Of a stretch of DNA of 64,000 bases, positions 48,763-57,531 are shown one piece after another. The notes beneath the pieces are model-generated. The model made no database searches. It had not been told where the DNA came from and saw only the letters and a program-made list of their open reading frames with translations. Source of the DNA: Aggregatibacter segnis (GTDB lineage: Bacteria; Pseudomonadota; Gammaproteobacteria; Enterobacterales; Pasteurellaceae); NCBI RefSeq assembly GCF_003130075.1, contig NZ_NRCW01000005.1, positions 38,678-102,677 of the forward strand. Reading direction: 5' to 3'. The translations under genes and the position numbers were made by a program. Within the stretch, counting starts at the first letter, position 1, and each line of letters starts with the position of its first letter.

Positions 48763-48778
48763 ACGCAAACGTTTACGT
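48763..48778. promoter_or_regulatory. PurR/LacI-type operator before the mannose PTS operon
   Basis: ACGCAAACGTTTACGT differs at one base from the PurR consensus ACGCAAACGTTTGCGT. It lies 63 bases before manX in a 267-base gap without other genes. Another LacI-family regulator with the same core could be the true binder. Confidence 0.6.
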
Positions 48779-48841
48779 AGTTCTATTAGCTTTGCTGAAA
48801 CGTTAATGCTTGATTTTTTAACCAGATTAAAGGAGGTTTGA

Positions 48842-49819
48842 ATGACCCACATTATCGTTGCAACGCACGGTAAGTTTTCAGAAGAAATCGTCAATTCCGC
48901 CGCAATGGTGTTTGGTGAAGATGAAAACTGCCATGTGGTGACTTTTCTGCCCGGTGAAGGCGGTGAACACTTGGTGGAAAAATACAACGCCATTATCGCG
49001 ACCTTGCCGGAAAACGAGCCTATACTCTTTTTAGTCGATTTATTCGGCGGCAGCCCATACAACGCGGCAGCACGAGTCGCGACAGGACGCGAAAATACGG
49101 ATATTGTGACGGGCATTAGTTTGCCAATGTTACTGGAAGTATTAGATGCGAAAGACAGCGCAAGCTTAGCAGAACTGGTGGAAACCGCCAAAGAAGTGGG
49201 TGTTGCAGCAGTAAAATCCTTCCACCAACCTAAAGAAGACACCTCTTCAGCCTCCTCAACACAAGCCCCTACCAAACCGGCAGAACCTGAAAAAACACCG
49301 GAAAAAACGACCGCACTTACCGGCAACATGAATATCACCTTGTTGCGTATCGACAGCCGTTTAATTCACGGTCAAGTGGCGACATCTTGGGCAAAAGCCG
49401 TGAAATGCGAAGCCATTTTTGCTGTCAACGATGATGTAGCAAACGATCCTCTCCGCCGAGACTTGTTACTTCAAGTTGCTCCACCACATTTGAAAGCCTA
49501 TGTAATCCCGGTGGAAAAAGCCATTAAGGTGTATCACAACCCGAAATATGCAGGCAAAAATATTCTGTGGTTAGTGACCAATCCGTCAGACATCGTGCGA
49601 TTAATCGAGGGTGGTGTGAAAATTGACAAAGTGAATGTGGGCGGGATGACTTATCGCGAAGGCAATAAATTGCTTTCCCAAGCGGTTGCCGTTGATCCAA
49701 CCGATGTAGAAGCATTCAAACAACTTTTAGATAAAGGCGTGGAATTAAGCTTGCAACAAGTGGCTGCCAATCCGAAAGTAATGCTGACTCACAAAGAACT
49801 TAATGCCATTAAATTTTAA
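48842..49819 (+). CDS. manX: PTS mannose-family transporter subunit IIAB
   Basis: A 325-residue cytosolic phosphotransfer protein. The IIA domain (about 1-130) carries the phosphorylated His9 in IIVATHGKFSEE. A flexible Ala/Pro/Thr/Ser linker follows (about 131-160). The IIB domain carries His176 in LRIDSRLIHGQVATSW. It accepts phosphate from HPr and gives it to the sugar entering through IIC/IID. The start follows AAAGGAGGTTTGA, the strongest Shine-Dalgarno sequence in the region. The sugar may be mannose, glucose, glucosamine or fructose. An uptake signal codes part of the linker end. Confidence 0.95.
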   Translation: MTHIIVATHGKFSEEIVNSAAMVFGEDENCHVVTFLPGEGGEHLVEKYNAIIATLPENEPILFLVDLFGGSPYNAAARVATGRENTDIVTGISLPMLLEVLDAKDSASLAELVETAKEVGVAAVKSFHQPKEDTSSASSTQAPTKPAEPEKTPEKTTALTGNMNITLLRIDSRLIHGQVATSWAKAVKCEAIFAVNDDVANDPLRRDLLLQVAPPHLKAYVIPVEKAIKVYHNPKYAGKNILWLVTNPSDIVRLIEGGVKIDKVNVGGMTYREGNKLLSQAVAVDPTDVEAFKQLLDKGVELSLQQVAANPKVMLTHKELNAIKF

Positions 49820-49836
49820 TTAGAGGACTATTTACC

Positions 49837-50634
49837 ATGACAACAATGGAAATTATTTTAGTCACGCTGGTTGCCGCCATTTGCGGTATGGGAAGCGTGT
49901 TAGACGAACGTCAAACCCACCGTCCGTTGGTCGCCTGCACCCTTATCGGGTTAGTACTCGGTGATTTAGAAACAGGGATTATCGTGGGTGGTACCTTGGA
50001 ATTAGTCGCCCTCGGTTGGATGAACGTGGGTGCGGCAATGGCACCGGATGCTGCGCTTGCCAGCGTAATCGCCGCAATCTTGGTGATCAAAGGCGGTCAA
50101 GACAAAGGCAGCGCCTTAGCCATCGCCATTCCTGTTGCCGCAGCCGGTCAGGTATTAACGATTTTTGTGCGTACTCTCACCATTTTCTTGCAGCACAAAG
50201 CCGATGATTACGCGGCGCAAGCCAATTTCCGCGGCATTGAATTTTGTCACTTTGCGGGTCTTTCCTTGCAAGCCTTGCGTGTCGCTATTCCAACGTTCTT
50301 CGTCGCACTTGTGGCCGGTACAGACACCGTTACCCACGCGTTGAACTCCATTCCGGAAGTGGTCACCCGAGGATTACAAATCGCCGGGGGCTTTATCGTG
50401 GTGGTTGGTTACGCCATGGTCATCAACATGATGCGCGCCGGCGCGTTAATGCCGTTCTTCTTCCTTGGTTTCGTGATTGCCTCCTTCTCCGGCTATAACT
50501 TAGTAGGCTTGGGTATGTTAGGCACCTGCTTAGCCATCGTTTACATTCAATTAAACCCTCGCTTTAACCAAGCAGCCTTACCACAAACCGGTAGCAAACG
50601 CGAATTGGCTGATGATGAACTTGAAGGACTATAA
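49837..50634 (+). CDS. manY: PTS mannose-family transporter subunit IIC
   Basis: A 265-residue membrane subunit that forms the sugar path with IID. It starts MEIILVTLVAAICGMGSVLDE and contains HRPLVACTLIGLVLGDLETGIIVGGTLELVALGWMN, the typical IIC substrate region. It is 17 bases after manX in one operon. Confidence 0.96.
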   Translation: MTTMEIILVTLVAAICGMGSVLDERQTHRPLVACTLIGLVLGDLETGIIVGGTLELVALGWMNVGAAMAPDAALASVIAAILVIKGGQDKGSALAIAIPVAAAGQVLTIFVRTLTIFLQHKADDYAAQANFRGIEFCHFAGLSLQALRVAIPTFFVALVAGTDTVTHALNSIPEVVTRGLQIAGGFIVVVGYAMVINMMRAGALMPFFFLGFVIASFSGYNLVGLGMLGTCLAIVYIQLNPRFNQAALPQTGSKRELADDELEGL

Positions 50635-50645
50635 GGAATACGATC

Positions 50646-51482
50646 ATGACTGAACAAACTAAATTAGCATTAACGAAAAAAGATATTCGCAGCACTTATT
50701 GGCGTTCCACCTTCCTTTTAGGTTCATTTAACTTTGAACGGATGCAAGCCATGGGTTTCTGTGTGTCCATGATGCCAACCATTAAACGCCTCTACAGTAA
50801 AAAAGAAGATCAAGCGGCCGCTTTAAAACGCCACTTAGAATTCTTCAACACCCAGCCTTGGGTAGCTTCTTCCATTATCGGCGTAACTGCCGCGATGGAA
50901 CAAGAACGAGCCAACGGCGCAAAAAACATTGACGATGCGGCAATCAGTGGGGTGAAAGTGGGTCTCATGGGGCCACTTGCCGGTGTGGGTGACCCGATTT
51001 TCTGGGGCACACTACGTCCGGTGCTTGCAGCACTTGGTGCCGGTTTAGCCATTACCGGTAACTGGTTAGGACCATTGCTATTCTTTATCGGAATTAACCT
51101 TTGCCGTGCCTTAAGCCGTTGGTATGGTTTTAAATACGGCTACGAAAAAGGGACAGAAATCGTTAACGACATGGGCGGCGGTCGCTTACAAAAATTGACG
51201 CAGGGGGCGTCTATCCTCGGTCTCTTTGTGATGGGCTCACTAGTGTCAAAATGGACCACTATTAACATTTCACTGGAACTGCTACGCTATAAAAACCAAA
51301 TGGGCGAAGAAGTGGTCACGACCGTGCAAAGCGTATTAAACGATTTGCTCCCGGGCTTGGCGGCGCTGCTACTCACTTTTTTGTGTATGTATTTGCTACG
51401 CAAAAAAATCAACGACATGTATATCATTTTCGCACTATTCGGCGTGGGTATCCTCGGCTATCATTTTGGCGTGTTAGCATAA
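50646..51482 (+). CDS. manZ: PTS mannose-family transporter subunit IID
   Basis: A 278-residue partner of IIC. It has KKDIRSTYWRSTFLLGSFNFERMQAMGF at the start and the conserved GLMGPLAGVGDPIFWGTLRP in the middle, with C-terminal helices. It is 11 bases after manY. A hairpin terminator follows (51502-51535), separating it from the HAD gene. Confidence 0.96.
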   Translation: MTEQTKLALTKKDIRSTYWRSTFLLGSFNFERMQAMGFCVSMMPTIKRLYSKKEDQAAALKRHLEFFNTQPWVASSIIGVTAAMEQERANGAKNIDDAAISGVKVGLMGPLAGVGDPIFWGTLRPVLAALGAGLAITGNWLGPLLFFIGINLCRALSRWYGFKYGYEKGTEIVNDMGGGRLQKLTQGASILGLFVMGSLVSKWTTINISLELLRYKNQMGEEVVTTVQSVLNDLLPGLAALLLTFLCMYLLRKKINDMYIIFALFGVGILGYHFGVLA

Positions 51483-51501
51483 TTTAACCTCACATAATCA
51501 T

Positions 51502-51535
51502 GGCGCGCGTCTTTTGGCGCGTGCCTGTTTTATTT
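51502..51535 (+). terminator. Intrinsic terminator after manZ
   Basis: GGCGCGCGTC pairs with GGCGCGTGCC with two wobbles around a TTTT loop, followed by TGTTTTATTTT. It could reduce read-through into the HAD gene. Confidence 0.7.
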
Positions 51536-51567
51536 TAACAAGACACTGTTCAATCAGCGGATTTTCA

Positions 51568-52728
51568 ATGAAACTCAAGGATCTCATCAAAGCACCACCA
51601 GCCGAAGGCTACATCAAAAATTCATCGAATTTAGTAACCGCACTTTTTATTCTCGCCGGCATCCTTTATTACCCCACCAACGGCTACGGCTCCGTCATTG
51701 CCTTAGCAGCGGCGCTTATCGTGTTATTCGGGCAAAAGATGCTAATTGGGCAAACCAACAAAGATTTTGCAGACATGCAATTTGCCGAAAAGCAATTCGC
51801 ACAAACCCAAAATGCCGATTACGTCCGTTTCATCCAAGCCCGTGCCACACAAATTTTGAACGACAATAAAGTGTTATCGGAAAAAGGCAAGAAAGAACTC
51901 GTCCGCATGCTGAAGTTCGCCGAAACCGCTTTGGTACCCTCATCACCATACAAAGCGGTATTCAGCGACATCGACGGCACATTGCTCAACAGCCAACATC
52001 AGATCACGCCCAAAACGGAAGAAGCCATTAAGAATGTGCTAAAACAAGGCGTTCCATTTATCCCTGTTTCCGCCCGTCCGCCTTATGCCATCACGCCTTA
52101 CACGGAACTGCTCGGCGCACAACATGGCATGATTTGTTACAGTGGGGCATTAATTTTAGATAAAAATCTGACCGCACTTTATAGCGTGACTTTAGAACCG
52201 CAAGACTTACAAAAACTCAACGAGCTTTTAGCCGACTATCCCCATCTGTCCATCAGCTACTACGCCGGTTTGGATTGGTTTTGCAATGATGTGAACAATA
52301 ATTGGATCAAGCAAGAAAGCGAAATTACGGGCTTAAGCGCCAAGTTGCTGCAAGGCAACCTCACGGACGTACACAAAATATTAATCATGGGCAGCGCCGA
52401 AGAAATCCAAATGGTGGAACCCGTGCTGAAACAAGCTCTGCCACACTTAAGCATTCACCGCTCCAAAGACGAATATTTAGAAATCATGAACCCTGCTGCG
52501 ACCAAAGCGAAAGCCATTCAATTTATGGCGCAACATTTGGGCATCAATGCCAAGCAAGTCATCGCTTTCGGCGACAATTTTAACGACTTGGATATGTTGC
52601 AATACACTGGCCTTAGCATCGCCATGGGCAACGCCCCCGATGCTATAAAACAAGCAGCAAAAGAAGTCACCGCCACGAATAACGAAGACGGCATTGCATT
52701 GGTGTTAAATCGGGTGTTTGGGAAGTAA
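51568..52728 (+). CDS. Membrane-anchored Cof-type HAD phosphatase
   Basis: A 386-residue protein in two parts. Residues 1-130 hold two predicted membrane helices (LVTALFILAGILYYP and VIALAAALIVLFG) and a charged helical stretch. Residues about 145-386 form a HAD-IIB (Cof) phosphatase with FSDIDGTLLNSQ (nucleophile Asp), VSARPPYAI, and FGDNFNDLDML. The ATG at 51568 (MKLKDLIKAP) has only a weak Shine-Dalgarno sequence. It follows manXYZ on the same strand, and it may dephosphorylate sugar phosphates made by that PTS, which is inference from position. Most Cof proteins are soluble and about 270 residues, so the anchor is unusual. Two uptake signals are inside. Confidence 0.85.
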   Translation: MKLKDLIKAPPAEGYIKNSSNLVTALFILAGILYYPTNGYGSVIALAAALIVLFGQKMLIGQTNKDFADMQFAEKQFAQTQNADYVRFIQARATQILNDNKVLSEKGKKELVRMLKFAETALVPSSPYKAVFSDIDGTLLNSQHQITPKTEEAIKNVLKQGVPFIPVSARPPYAITPYTELLGAQHGMICYSGALILDKNLTALYSVTLEPQDLQKLNELLADYPHLSISYYAGLDWFCNDVNNNWIKQESEITGLSAKLLQGNLTDVHKILIMGSAEEIQMVEPVLKQALPHLSIHRSKDEYLEIMNPAATKAKAIQFMAQHLGINAKQVIAFGDNFNDLDMLQYTGLSIAMGNAPDAIKQAAKEVTATNNEDGIALVLNRVFGK

Positions 52729-52750
52729 ACCTAATTAAAATTCAGCGTAA

Positions 52751-52793
52751 AAAAAGACCGCACTTTTAAACCCAAAGTGCGGTCTTTTTTTCT
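52751..52793 (+). terminator. Uptake-signal dyad terminator after the HAD gene
   Basis: AAAGACCGCACTTT and AAAGTGCGGTCTTT pair perfectly around TAAACCC and run into TTTTT. It lies between the convergent HAD gene and pdxH remnant. Confidence 0.92.
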
Positions 52794-52800
52794 AACGTTT

Positions 52801-52914
52801 TTACGGTGACAATCTTACTTTCTTCCATTCCCCATTTTCTAGCAAATAACAGATTCTGTCATGTAGGAAGTTAGGTCTGCGTTGCCAAAATCCGATAACC
52901 AAATCCGATTTAAA
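52801..52914 (-). pseudogene. pdxH: Residual 3' end of pdxH
   Basis: On the minus strand, codons from 52914 to the TAA at 52801-52803 read SDLVIGFWQRRPNFLHDR and then a tail ending WKKVRLSP. This matches the C-terminus of pyridoxamine 5'-phosphate oxidase, where FWQ....RLHDR and the final RLxP are conserved. The glutamate usually before FWQ is Gly here. About 37 codons remain and no start or upstream part exists; the perM stop codon overlaps the fragment. It looks like a gene lost by deletion up to perM. Confidence 0.8.
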
Positions 52915-53968
52915 GCGTTTCGTTGGAAGGCCAGGCATTGACCACCGCTTTCACGAGAGTTGCCAGAGGAATAGCAAAAAAGACGCCCCAGAACCCCCAT
53001 AAACCGCCAAAAATCAACACGGCGATGATGATAATTAATGGATGAAGGTTGACGACTTCGGAAAATAAAAACGGCACGAGAAGATTTCCGTCTAATAATT
53101 GGGAAACAACAAAAGCAATCAGGATATACCAAAACGTGTGTGTGTCGCCGAATTGAAAAATGGCCACCAACACAACGGGAATTGTCACTAGCACTGCACC
53201 GATGTAAGGCACCAAGACGGAAAATCCAACCGCCACCGCCAACAGCAACGGATAATTCAAGCCGAAAGTTAAGAAGATGGCGTAAGTAACTGCGGTCACG
53301 ACCAAAATCTCCAGCAATTTACCGCGAATATAATTGGCAATTTGCTGTTGCATTTCTACCCACACTTTTGAAGCAAGTGTACGATTACGCGGCAGAAAAC
53401 GGCTGACGCCATCAATCAGCTGACGTTTATCTTTAAGTAGGAAAAACACCATTAACGGCACCAAGAAAGCATAAATCCCGAGCGTCACCAAGTTCATAAT
53501 GGAAGCTAAAGAGAGTTTCAATGCCGATTCGCCTAAGTTGAGGATTTTCTCTTTTACCGTACCGAAAATGGATTCTACGGTTTGTGCATCAATCAGTTCC
53601 GGATAGCGTTCCGGCAAAGATAAAAGCCACTCGTTAAAGCGATTAAACATGTGAGGTAAATCACTTAATAAATTCGCTAACTGTGCCCATAAATTCGGAA
53701 TCAAAACTAATACAACAACAAAAACCAAGCTGATAAAACTGCCTAGCACCAACATCGCAGCCACTAAGCGGGGACACTTCAATTTTTCATTTAATAAGCG
53801 TACCGGCCATTCCAATAAATAGGCCAACACAATCGACACTAACAACGGTGCAATAAGATCGCTGAAAAAATAAATGGACACGAAACCGAACAGCAAAATT
53901 GCCGCCAATCCCATAGCTTGCGGATCGGTGAAGCGTCGGTTATACCAACTTTTAAACATTTCAATCAT
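52910..53968 (-). CDS. perM: AI-2E family transporter (PerM type)
   Basis: A 352-residue membrane protein with about eight helices: two pairs at the N-terminus, a central cytosolic or periplasmic part (about 80-150) and a C-terminal set with [21 protein letters not shown]. This fits the PerM/TqsA family (UPF0118). The cargo is unknown; some members export AI-2 or act as Na+/H+ antiporters. The start ATG follows AGAGGAATCAAAC. The divergent arsC-like gene next to it matches the E. coli perM region. Its stop overlaps the pdxH remnant. Confidence 0.9.
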   Translation of the reverse strand: MIEMFKSWYNRRFTDPQAMGLAAILLFGFVSIYFFSDLIAPLLVSIVLAYLLEWPVRLLNEKLKCPRLVAAMLVLGSFISLVFVVVLVLIPNLWAQLANLLSDLPHMFNRFNEWLLSLPERYPELIDAQTVESIFGTVKEKILNLGESALKLSLASIMNLVTLGIYAFLVPLMVFFLLKDKRQLIDGVSRFLPRNRTLASKVWVEMQQQIANYIRGKLLEILVVTAVTYAIFLTFGLNYPLLLAVAVGFSVLVPYIGAVLVTIPVVLVAIFQFGDTHTFWYILIAFVVSQLLDGNLLVPFLFSEVVNLHPLIIIIAVLIFGGLWGFWGVFFAIPLATLVKAVVNAWPSNETL

Positions 53969-54045
53969 GTTTGATTCCTCTATAAAACCTGCCTGATTAT
54001 AAGGTAAAATCTATGTAAAGCACACATTAAGCAGGAGGAATTTCT

Positions 54046-54396
54046 ATGTCGATTACTATCTACCATAACCCACGCTGTTCCAAAAGCCGTGAAACATTAG
54101 CCTTGTTGGAAAGTCAGCATATTCAACCGAATATCGAACTGTATTTACAACACAACTACGATGTTGAAACGCTACAAAGCATTGCAGATAAATTGGGTAT
54201 TACGGATATTCGCCAAATGATGCGAACCAAAGATGAACTCTATAAAACCTTGGGGTTAGATAATCCAAGCCTAACAGCACAGGATTTACTCAATGCCATT
54301 GCACAACATTCTGAATTATTAGAGCGCCCGATTGTGGTGAATGGCAATAAAGCCAAAATCGGACGCCCGCCGGAAAGCGTGTTATCCATTTTATAA
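54046..54396 (+). CDS. ArsC family reductase (YfgD type)
   Basis: A 116-residue thioredoxin-fold protein. The active Cys is in YHNPRCSKSRETL, and the family ends with RPIVVNGNKAKIGRPPESVL. It matches arsenate reductases that use glutathione, but no ars regulator or exporter is close, so arsenate may not be the physiological substrate. The start follows AGGAGGAATTTCT, a near-perfect Shine-Dalgarno sequence. It ends at the hairpin 54453-54488. Confidence 0.92.
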   Translation: MSITIYHNPRCSKSRETLALLESQHIQPNIELYLQHNYDVETLQSIADKLGITDIRQMMRTKDELYKTLGLDNPSLTAQDLLNAIAQHSELLERPIVVNGNKAKIGRPPESVLSIL

Positions 54397-54452
54397 AAAC
54401 ACCGTCAAAAATCCGTTGGATTTTGTAACCGCACTTTGTGGTGTAAGCAGAC

Positions 54453-54488
54453 AAAAATAAACCCGATTCCATGTCGGGTTTATTTTTT
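54453..54488. terminator. Intrinsic terminator between the ArsC gene and the small unknown gene
   Basis: AATAAACCCGA and TCGGGTTTATT pair perfectly around TTCCATG and run into TTTT. It is between convergent genes and its flanks serve both directions. Confidence 0.9.
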
Positions 54489-54493
54489 ATTGG

Positions 54494-54790
54494 TTACTCT
54501 TTCGCGAGGCCTAAATTGCCGATTTTAATCCCTAAATGCCCCAATGCTACCGGAGAAATTTGTTCACTCAAATAAATGAACAATTCATCCAAATCGGTGA
54601 AGTCTTTTTTGATTTTAATTTGGTCTTCCACTTTGCGGGTAAAGGTATATGTTGTTTGATTGCCGTTGATGTGCGCTTCTAAGGTCACATAAATGGTCTC
54701 AAAAAAGTGGCTTTTCGCGCCTTCTTCGCCAGGATCGCTGATTCTGACGTTCCATGTGTTGTTAAATAAAATTTCTGTTTTCACTGTCAT
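54494..54790 (-). CDS. Small protein of unknown function
   Basis: A 98-residue protein that I do not recognise. It is soluble, mildly acidic at the start, with alternating hydrophobic residues suggesting beta-strands (ETIYVTLEAHING, TTYTFTRKVED) and one helix (DLDELFIYLSEQI). No Cys. The start is supported by GAGGTTATT upstream. It lies between arfA and a terminator and shares the arfA strand, 16 bases downstream. Since arfA transcripts usually stop in the gene, its promoter is unclear. Confidence 0.75.
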   Translation of the reverse strand: MTVKTEILFNNTWNVRISDPGEEGAKSHFFETIYVTLEAHINGNQTTYTFTRKVEDQIKIKKDFTDLDELFIYLSEQISPVALGHLGIKIGNLGLAKE

Positions 54791-54806
54791 AATAACCTCA
54801 TTTATA

Positions 54807-55091
54807 TCAATACATTACATAAACTTTACGAATAGAAAAAAGCCCGATAATAAAATCTCTTATCATAGAAATCTTATTATCGGGCTTTTCGTAATAACGA
54901 TTCGCATGTTTCGCTTGACGTTGATAGCTGCCTTTGCCTTTCTTATTTCGTTCAACACGTTGGCGAAAGAGTTTATCGTGTAATAACGCTTGAATTGCAT
55001 TCTCTTTAATCACACCGCGCTGATGCTGATAGGTCATCGTTCCTTGAGAATTCTGAGGCGGTGTCTGCAAGGCATGTTTTTGTTTTGCCAT
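54807..55091 (-). CDS. arfA: Alternative ribosome-rescue factor ArfA
   Basis: Rescues ribosomes stalled on non-stop mRNA by recruiting RF2, as a backup of tmRNA. The ATG at 55091 (MAKQKHALQ) follows AAGAGGAAAAATC. The core [20 protein letters not shown] and [18 protein letters not shown] is diagnostic. The 94-residue frame continues through a terminator-like hairpin (54838-54890) into a hydrophobic tail (IRDFIIGLF). In E. coli and Haemophilus this hairpin causes arfA mRNA to be cut or ended before the stop codon, so full-length protein is degraded by tmRNA tagging, and active shortened ArfA appears only when tmRNA fails. The layout here is the same. Confidence 0.93.
   Translation of the reverse strand: MAKQKHALQTPPQNSQGTMTYQHQRGVIKENAIQALLHDKLFRQRVERNKKGKGSYQRQAKHANRYYEKPDNKISMIRDFIIGLFSIRKVYVMY
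54838..54890 (-). terminator. In-gene hairpin/terminator of arfA
   Basis: On the minus strand AAAAGCCCGATAATAA pairs with TTATTATCGGGCTTTT, followed by TTC. The stem is inside the coding frame, spanning codons EKPDNK to IIGLF. Confidence 0.9.
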
Positions 55092-55306
55092 GATTTTTCC
55101 TCTTATGAATGAAAATAGGTTGTGTTTTTTAAGGGCTAAAAAACGGCACACATTATAGCGGATTCCGCTGAAATGAAAAGCTGTTACACGGAAAGGTAAG
55201 CGCGAAAACCCGATTTTTATTGGCATTTCACTGTCGCCTTTTTGTACAAAAAAAGGTAGAATTAGCCCCTTTTTTATTACCCGCGATAGACTTTTTGAGA
55301 AAATTT

Positions 55307-56638
55307 ATGAGTTCAACCCCAAACATCGGCTTTGTCAGCCTTGGCTGTCCGAAAAATTTAGTGGATTCAGAACGTATTCTGACAGAATTACGTTCCAACG
55401 GTTATAACATTATTCCGAGCTATGAAAATGCCGATTTAGTGATCGTGAACACCTGTGGTTTTATTGACAGTGCCGTACAAGAATCTTTGGAAGCCATTGG
55501 CGAAGCCTTGGAAGAAAACGGCAAAGTGATTGTGACCGGCTGCCTTGGTGCAAAAGAAGATCAAATTCGCCAAGTTCACCCAAAAGTGTTGGAAATCAGC
55601 GGTCCGCACAGTTATGAAACCGTGATGAACCAGGTACAAAAATACGTACCGAAACCGGCTTATAATCCGTATGAAAGCCTGCTGCCGGCGCAAGGTGTGA
55701 AACTCACGCCAAAACATTATGCCTATTTAAAAATTTCTGAAGGATGCGACCATCGTTGCACGTTCTGTATTATCCCGTCCATGCGTGGCGATTTGGACAG
55801 CCGTCCGATTACTCAAGTTTTGGATGAAGCCAAACGTTTGGTGGATGCCGGCGTAAAAGAGCTGTTAATCGTGTCCCAAGACACCTCCGCTTATGCCTTA
55901 GACCAAACCAAAGAAAACCAGAATAAAACCGTCTTCTGGAACGGCATGCCAATTAAAAATAATTTAATCAGCTTGTGTCGCCAATTAGGCAATTTGGGCA
56001 TTTGGGTTCGCTTGCACTATGTTTATCCGTATCCACATGTGGACGAATTGATTCCGCTCATGGCGGAAGGCAAGCTGTTGCCTTATTTGGACATTCCATT
56101 GCAACACGCCAGCCCGAAAATTCTGAAAGCCATGAAAAGACCCGGCAAAATCGACCGCACTTTAGAGCGCATTAAAGCATGGCGTGAGATTTGCCCGGAA
56201 TTAACCTTACGCTCCACCTTTATCGTTGGTTTCCCGGGAGAAACGGAAGAAGATTTCCAAATGCTGTTGGATTTCTTGAAAGAAGCACAGCTAGACCGCG
56301 TAGGCTGTTTCAAATTCAGCCCGGTAGAAGGTGCAGAAGCGACAGAGATGCCGGATCAAGTACCGGAAGACGTGAAAGAAGAACGCTATCACCGTTTCAT
56401 GCAACTCCAACAAGCCATTTCCGCAGCCCGTTTACAACAAAAAATTGGCAAAACATTAAAAGTGATTGTAGATAACATCAACGAAGAAGGCATTATTGGT
56501 CGTTCCATGGCAGATGCGCCGGAAATTGATGGCTTGGTGTATGTAGATAATCAAAGCCAAAGTGCGGTCAATATTGGCGATGTGATTTCTGTGCAGATTA
56601 CGGATGCCGATGAATACGATTTATGGGGAACTTGTTAA
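55307..56638 (+). CDS. rimO: Ribosomal protein S12 methylthiotransferase RimO
   Basis: A radical SAM enzyme adding a methylthio group to an Asp of ribosomal protein S12. The ATG at 55307 ([17 protein letters not shown]) gives 443 residues and the family start. The first Fe-S cluster uses Cys in SLGCPKN, VNTCGF and TGCLGA; the radical SAM cluster is [18 protein letters not shown] domain is at the C-terminus. Two uptake signals are inside. It is divergent from arfA. Confidence 0.97.
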   Translation: MSSTPNIGFVSLGCPKNLVDSERILTELRSNGYNIIPSYENADLVIVNTCGFIDSAVQESLEAIGEALEENGKVIVTGCLGAKEDQIRQVHPKVLEISGPHSYETVMNQVQKYVPKPAYNPYESLLPAQGVKLTPKHYAYLKISEGCDHRCTFCIIPSMRGDLDSRPITQVLDEAKRLVDAGVKELLIVSQDTSAYALDQTKENQNKTVFWNGMPIKNNLISLCRQLGNLGIWVRLHYVYPYPHVDELIPLMAEGKLLPYLDIPLQHASPKILKAMKRPGKIDRTLERIKAWREICPELTLRSTFIVGFPGETEEDFQMLLDFLKEAQLDRVGCFKFSPVEGAEATEMPDQVPEDVKEERYHRFMQLQQAISAARLQQKIGKTLKVIVDNINEEGIIGRSMADAPEIDGLVYVDNQSQSAVNIGDVISVQITDADEYDLWGTC

Positions 56639-56697
56639 TCCCTTCAACAAAAATCCTCGCCATGAGGATTTTTTTTATGACTTTTGAGAGAGAAAAA

Positions 56698-57171
56698 ATG
56701 CAACCAATCAAAATCCTTTTCGTCTGTTTAGGCAATATTTGTCGTTCTCCTATGGCGGAATATGTTATGCGGGAAAAAATCAAACAAGCCCATTTGCAGC
56801 GTAAAATCCTGACTGCCAGCGCCGGAACCTCCGGGTGGCACGACGGCGAAGGCATGCACTGCGGCACTGCCGACATACTGGATCAACATAAAATCGCTTC
56901 AAATGATTTTGTCAGCCGTAAAGTGCGGTCAAAAGATTGGGCGGATTTTGATTATCTGATTGCCATGGACAATGAAAATTTACGGGATTTGGAAAAGCTA
57001 TTTGGACATCATCCGGAAAAACTGTTTCAAATCACCGCACTTTGTCCTGATTTAGGTATCGATCACATTCCGGATCCTTGGTACACCAAGAACTTTCAGC
57101 AAACTTATGCCTTGCTCGATCAATGTTGCGATGCCTTATTAACCAAAATTCGTCAAACACATCATTTGTGA
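56698..57171 (+). CDS. Low molecular weight protein-tyrosine phosphatase
   Basis: A 157-residue LMW-PTP. The P-loop is VCLGNICRSPMAE with the nucleophile Cys, and the general acid Asp is in HIPDPWYT. I start at the ATG at 56698 (MQPIKILFVC), just before the P-loop as in the family, with GAGAG upstream. No tyrosine kinase or exopolysaccharide locus is adjacent, so it may be a housekeeping form. Two uptake signals are inside. Confidence 0.93.
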   Translation: MQPIKILFVCLGNICRSPMAEYVMREKIKQAHLQRKILTASAGTSGWHDGEGMHCGTADILDQHKIASNDFVSRKVRSKDWADFDYLIAMDNENLRDLEKLFGHHPEKLFQITALCPDLGIDHIPDPWYTKNFQQTYALLDQCCDALLTKIRQTHHL

Positions 57172-57298
57172 TAGAAATGTTAATTTGATACATGCATTTT
57201 GTGATCTCTCGCACGTTTATTTCGCCGCGGATTCGGTAAGATAATGCCAGCATAACTGCCGTTATGTCATGTAAAATTTATAATGAGGTATTTCCACT

Positions 57299-57517
57299 AT
57301 GTTTCCAGAATTTAGAGATCTAATTACCAAACTGAAAGTTGAAGATGCTTACTTTGCAAATTTATTTGATAAACATAATGAACTAGACCAACGTATTAAA
57401 AACATCGAATCCAATATTGAATTGGGTACGCACAATGAAGTGGAAATGTTGAAAAAGGAAAAATTACGTTTGAAAGATTCGATGTACGAAGTCTTGAAAA
57501 AGGCCAGCGCAAAATAA
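57299..57517 (+). CDS. YdcH family protein (DUF465)
   Basis: A 72-residue helical protein. It has the family start FPEFRDLITKLK, then FANLFDKHNELDQRIKNIE and KKEKLRLKDSMYEVL, all helix-forming. Function unknown. It has its own terminator and stands alone. The 127-base gap before it includes TGTGATCTCTCGCACG, only a poor CRP-like site. Confidence 0.9.
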   Translation: MFPEFRDLITKLKVEDAYFANLFDKHNELDQRIKNIESNIELGTHNEVEMLKKEKLRLKDSMYEVLKKASAK

Positions 57518-57531
57518 ACAAGCATAAAAAC

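Noticed and set aside
48715..49338. Minus-strand 207-codon frame opposite manX
   Set aside because: Composition is that of an antisense shadow (Ser/Val rich); manX is certain on the other strand.
52839..53132. Minus-strand open frame of 97 codons overlapping the perM end
   Set aside because: It overlaps perM in another frame and has no family features. The pdxH remnant lies in a different frame and explains the region better.
57186..57215. CRP site before ydcH
   Set aside because: TGTGATCTCTCGCACG matches only in the left half.
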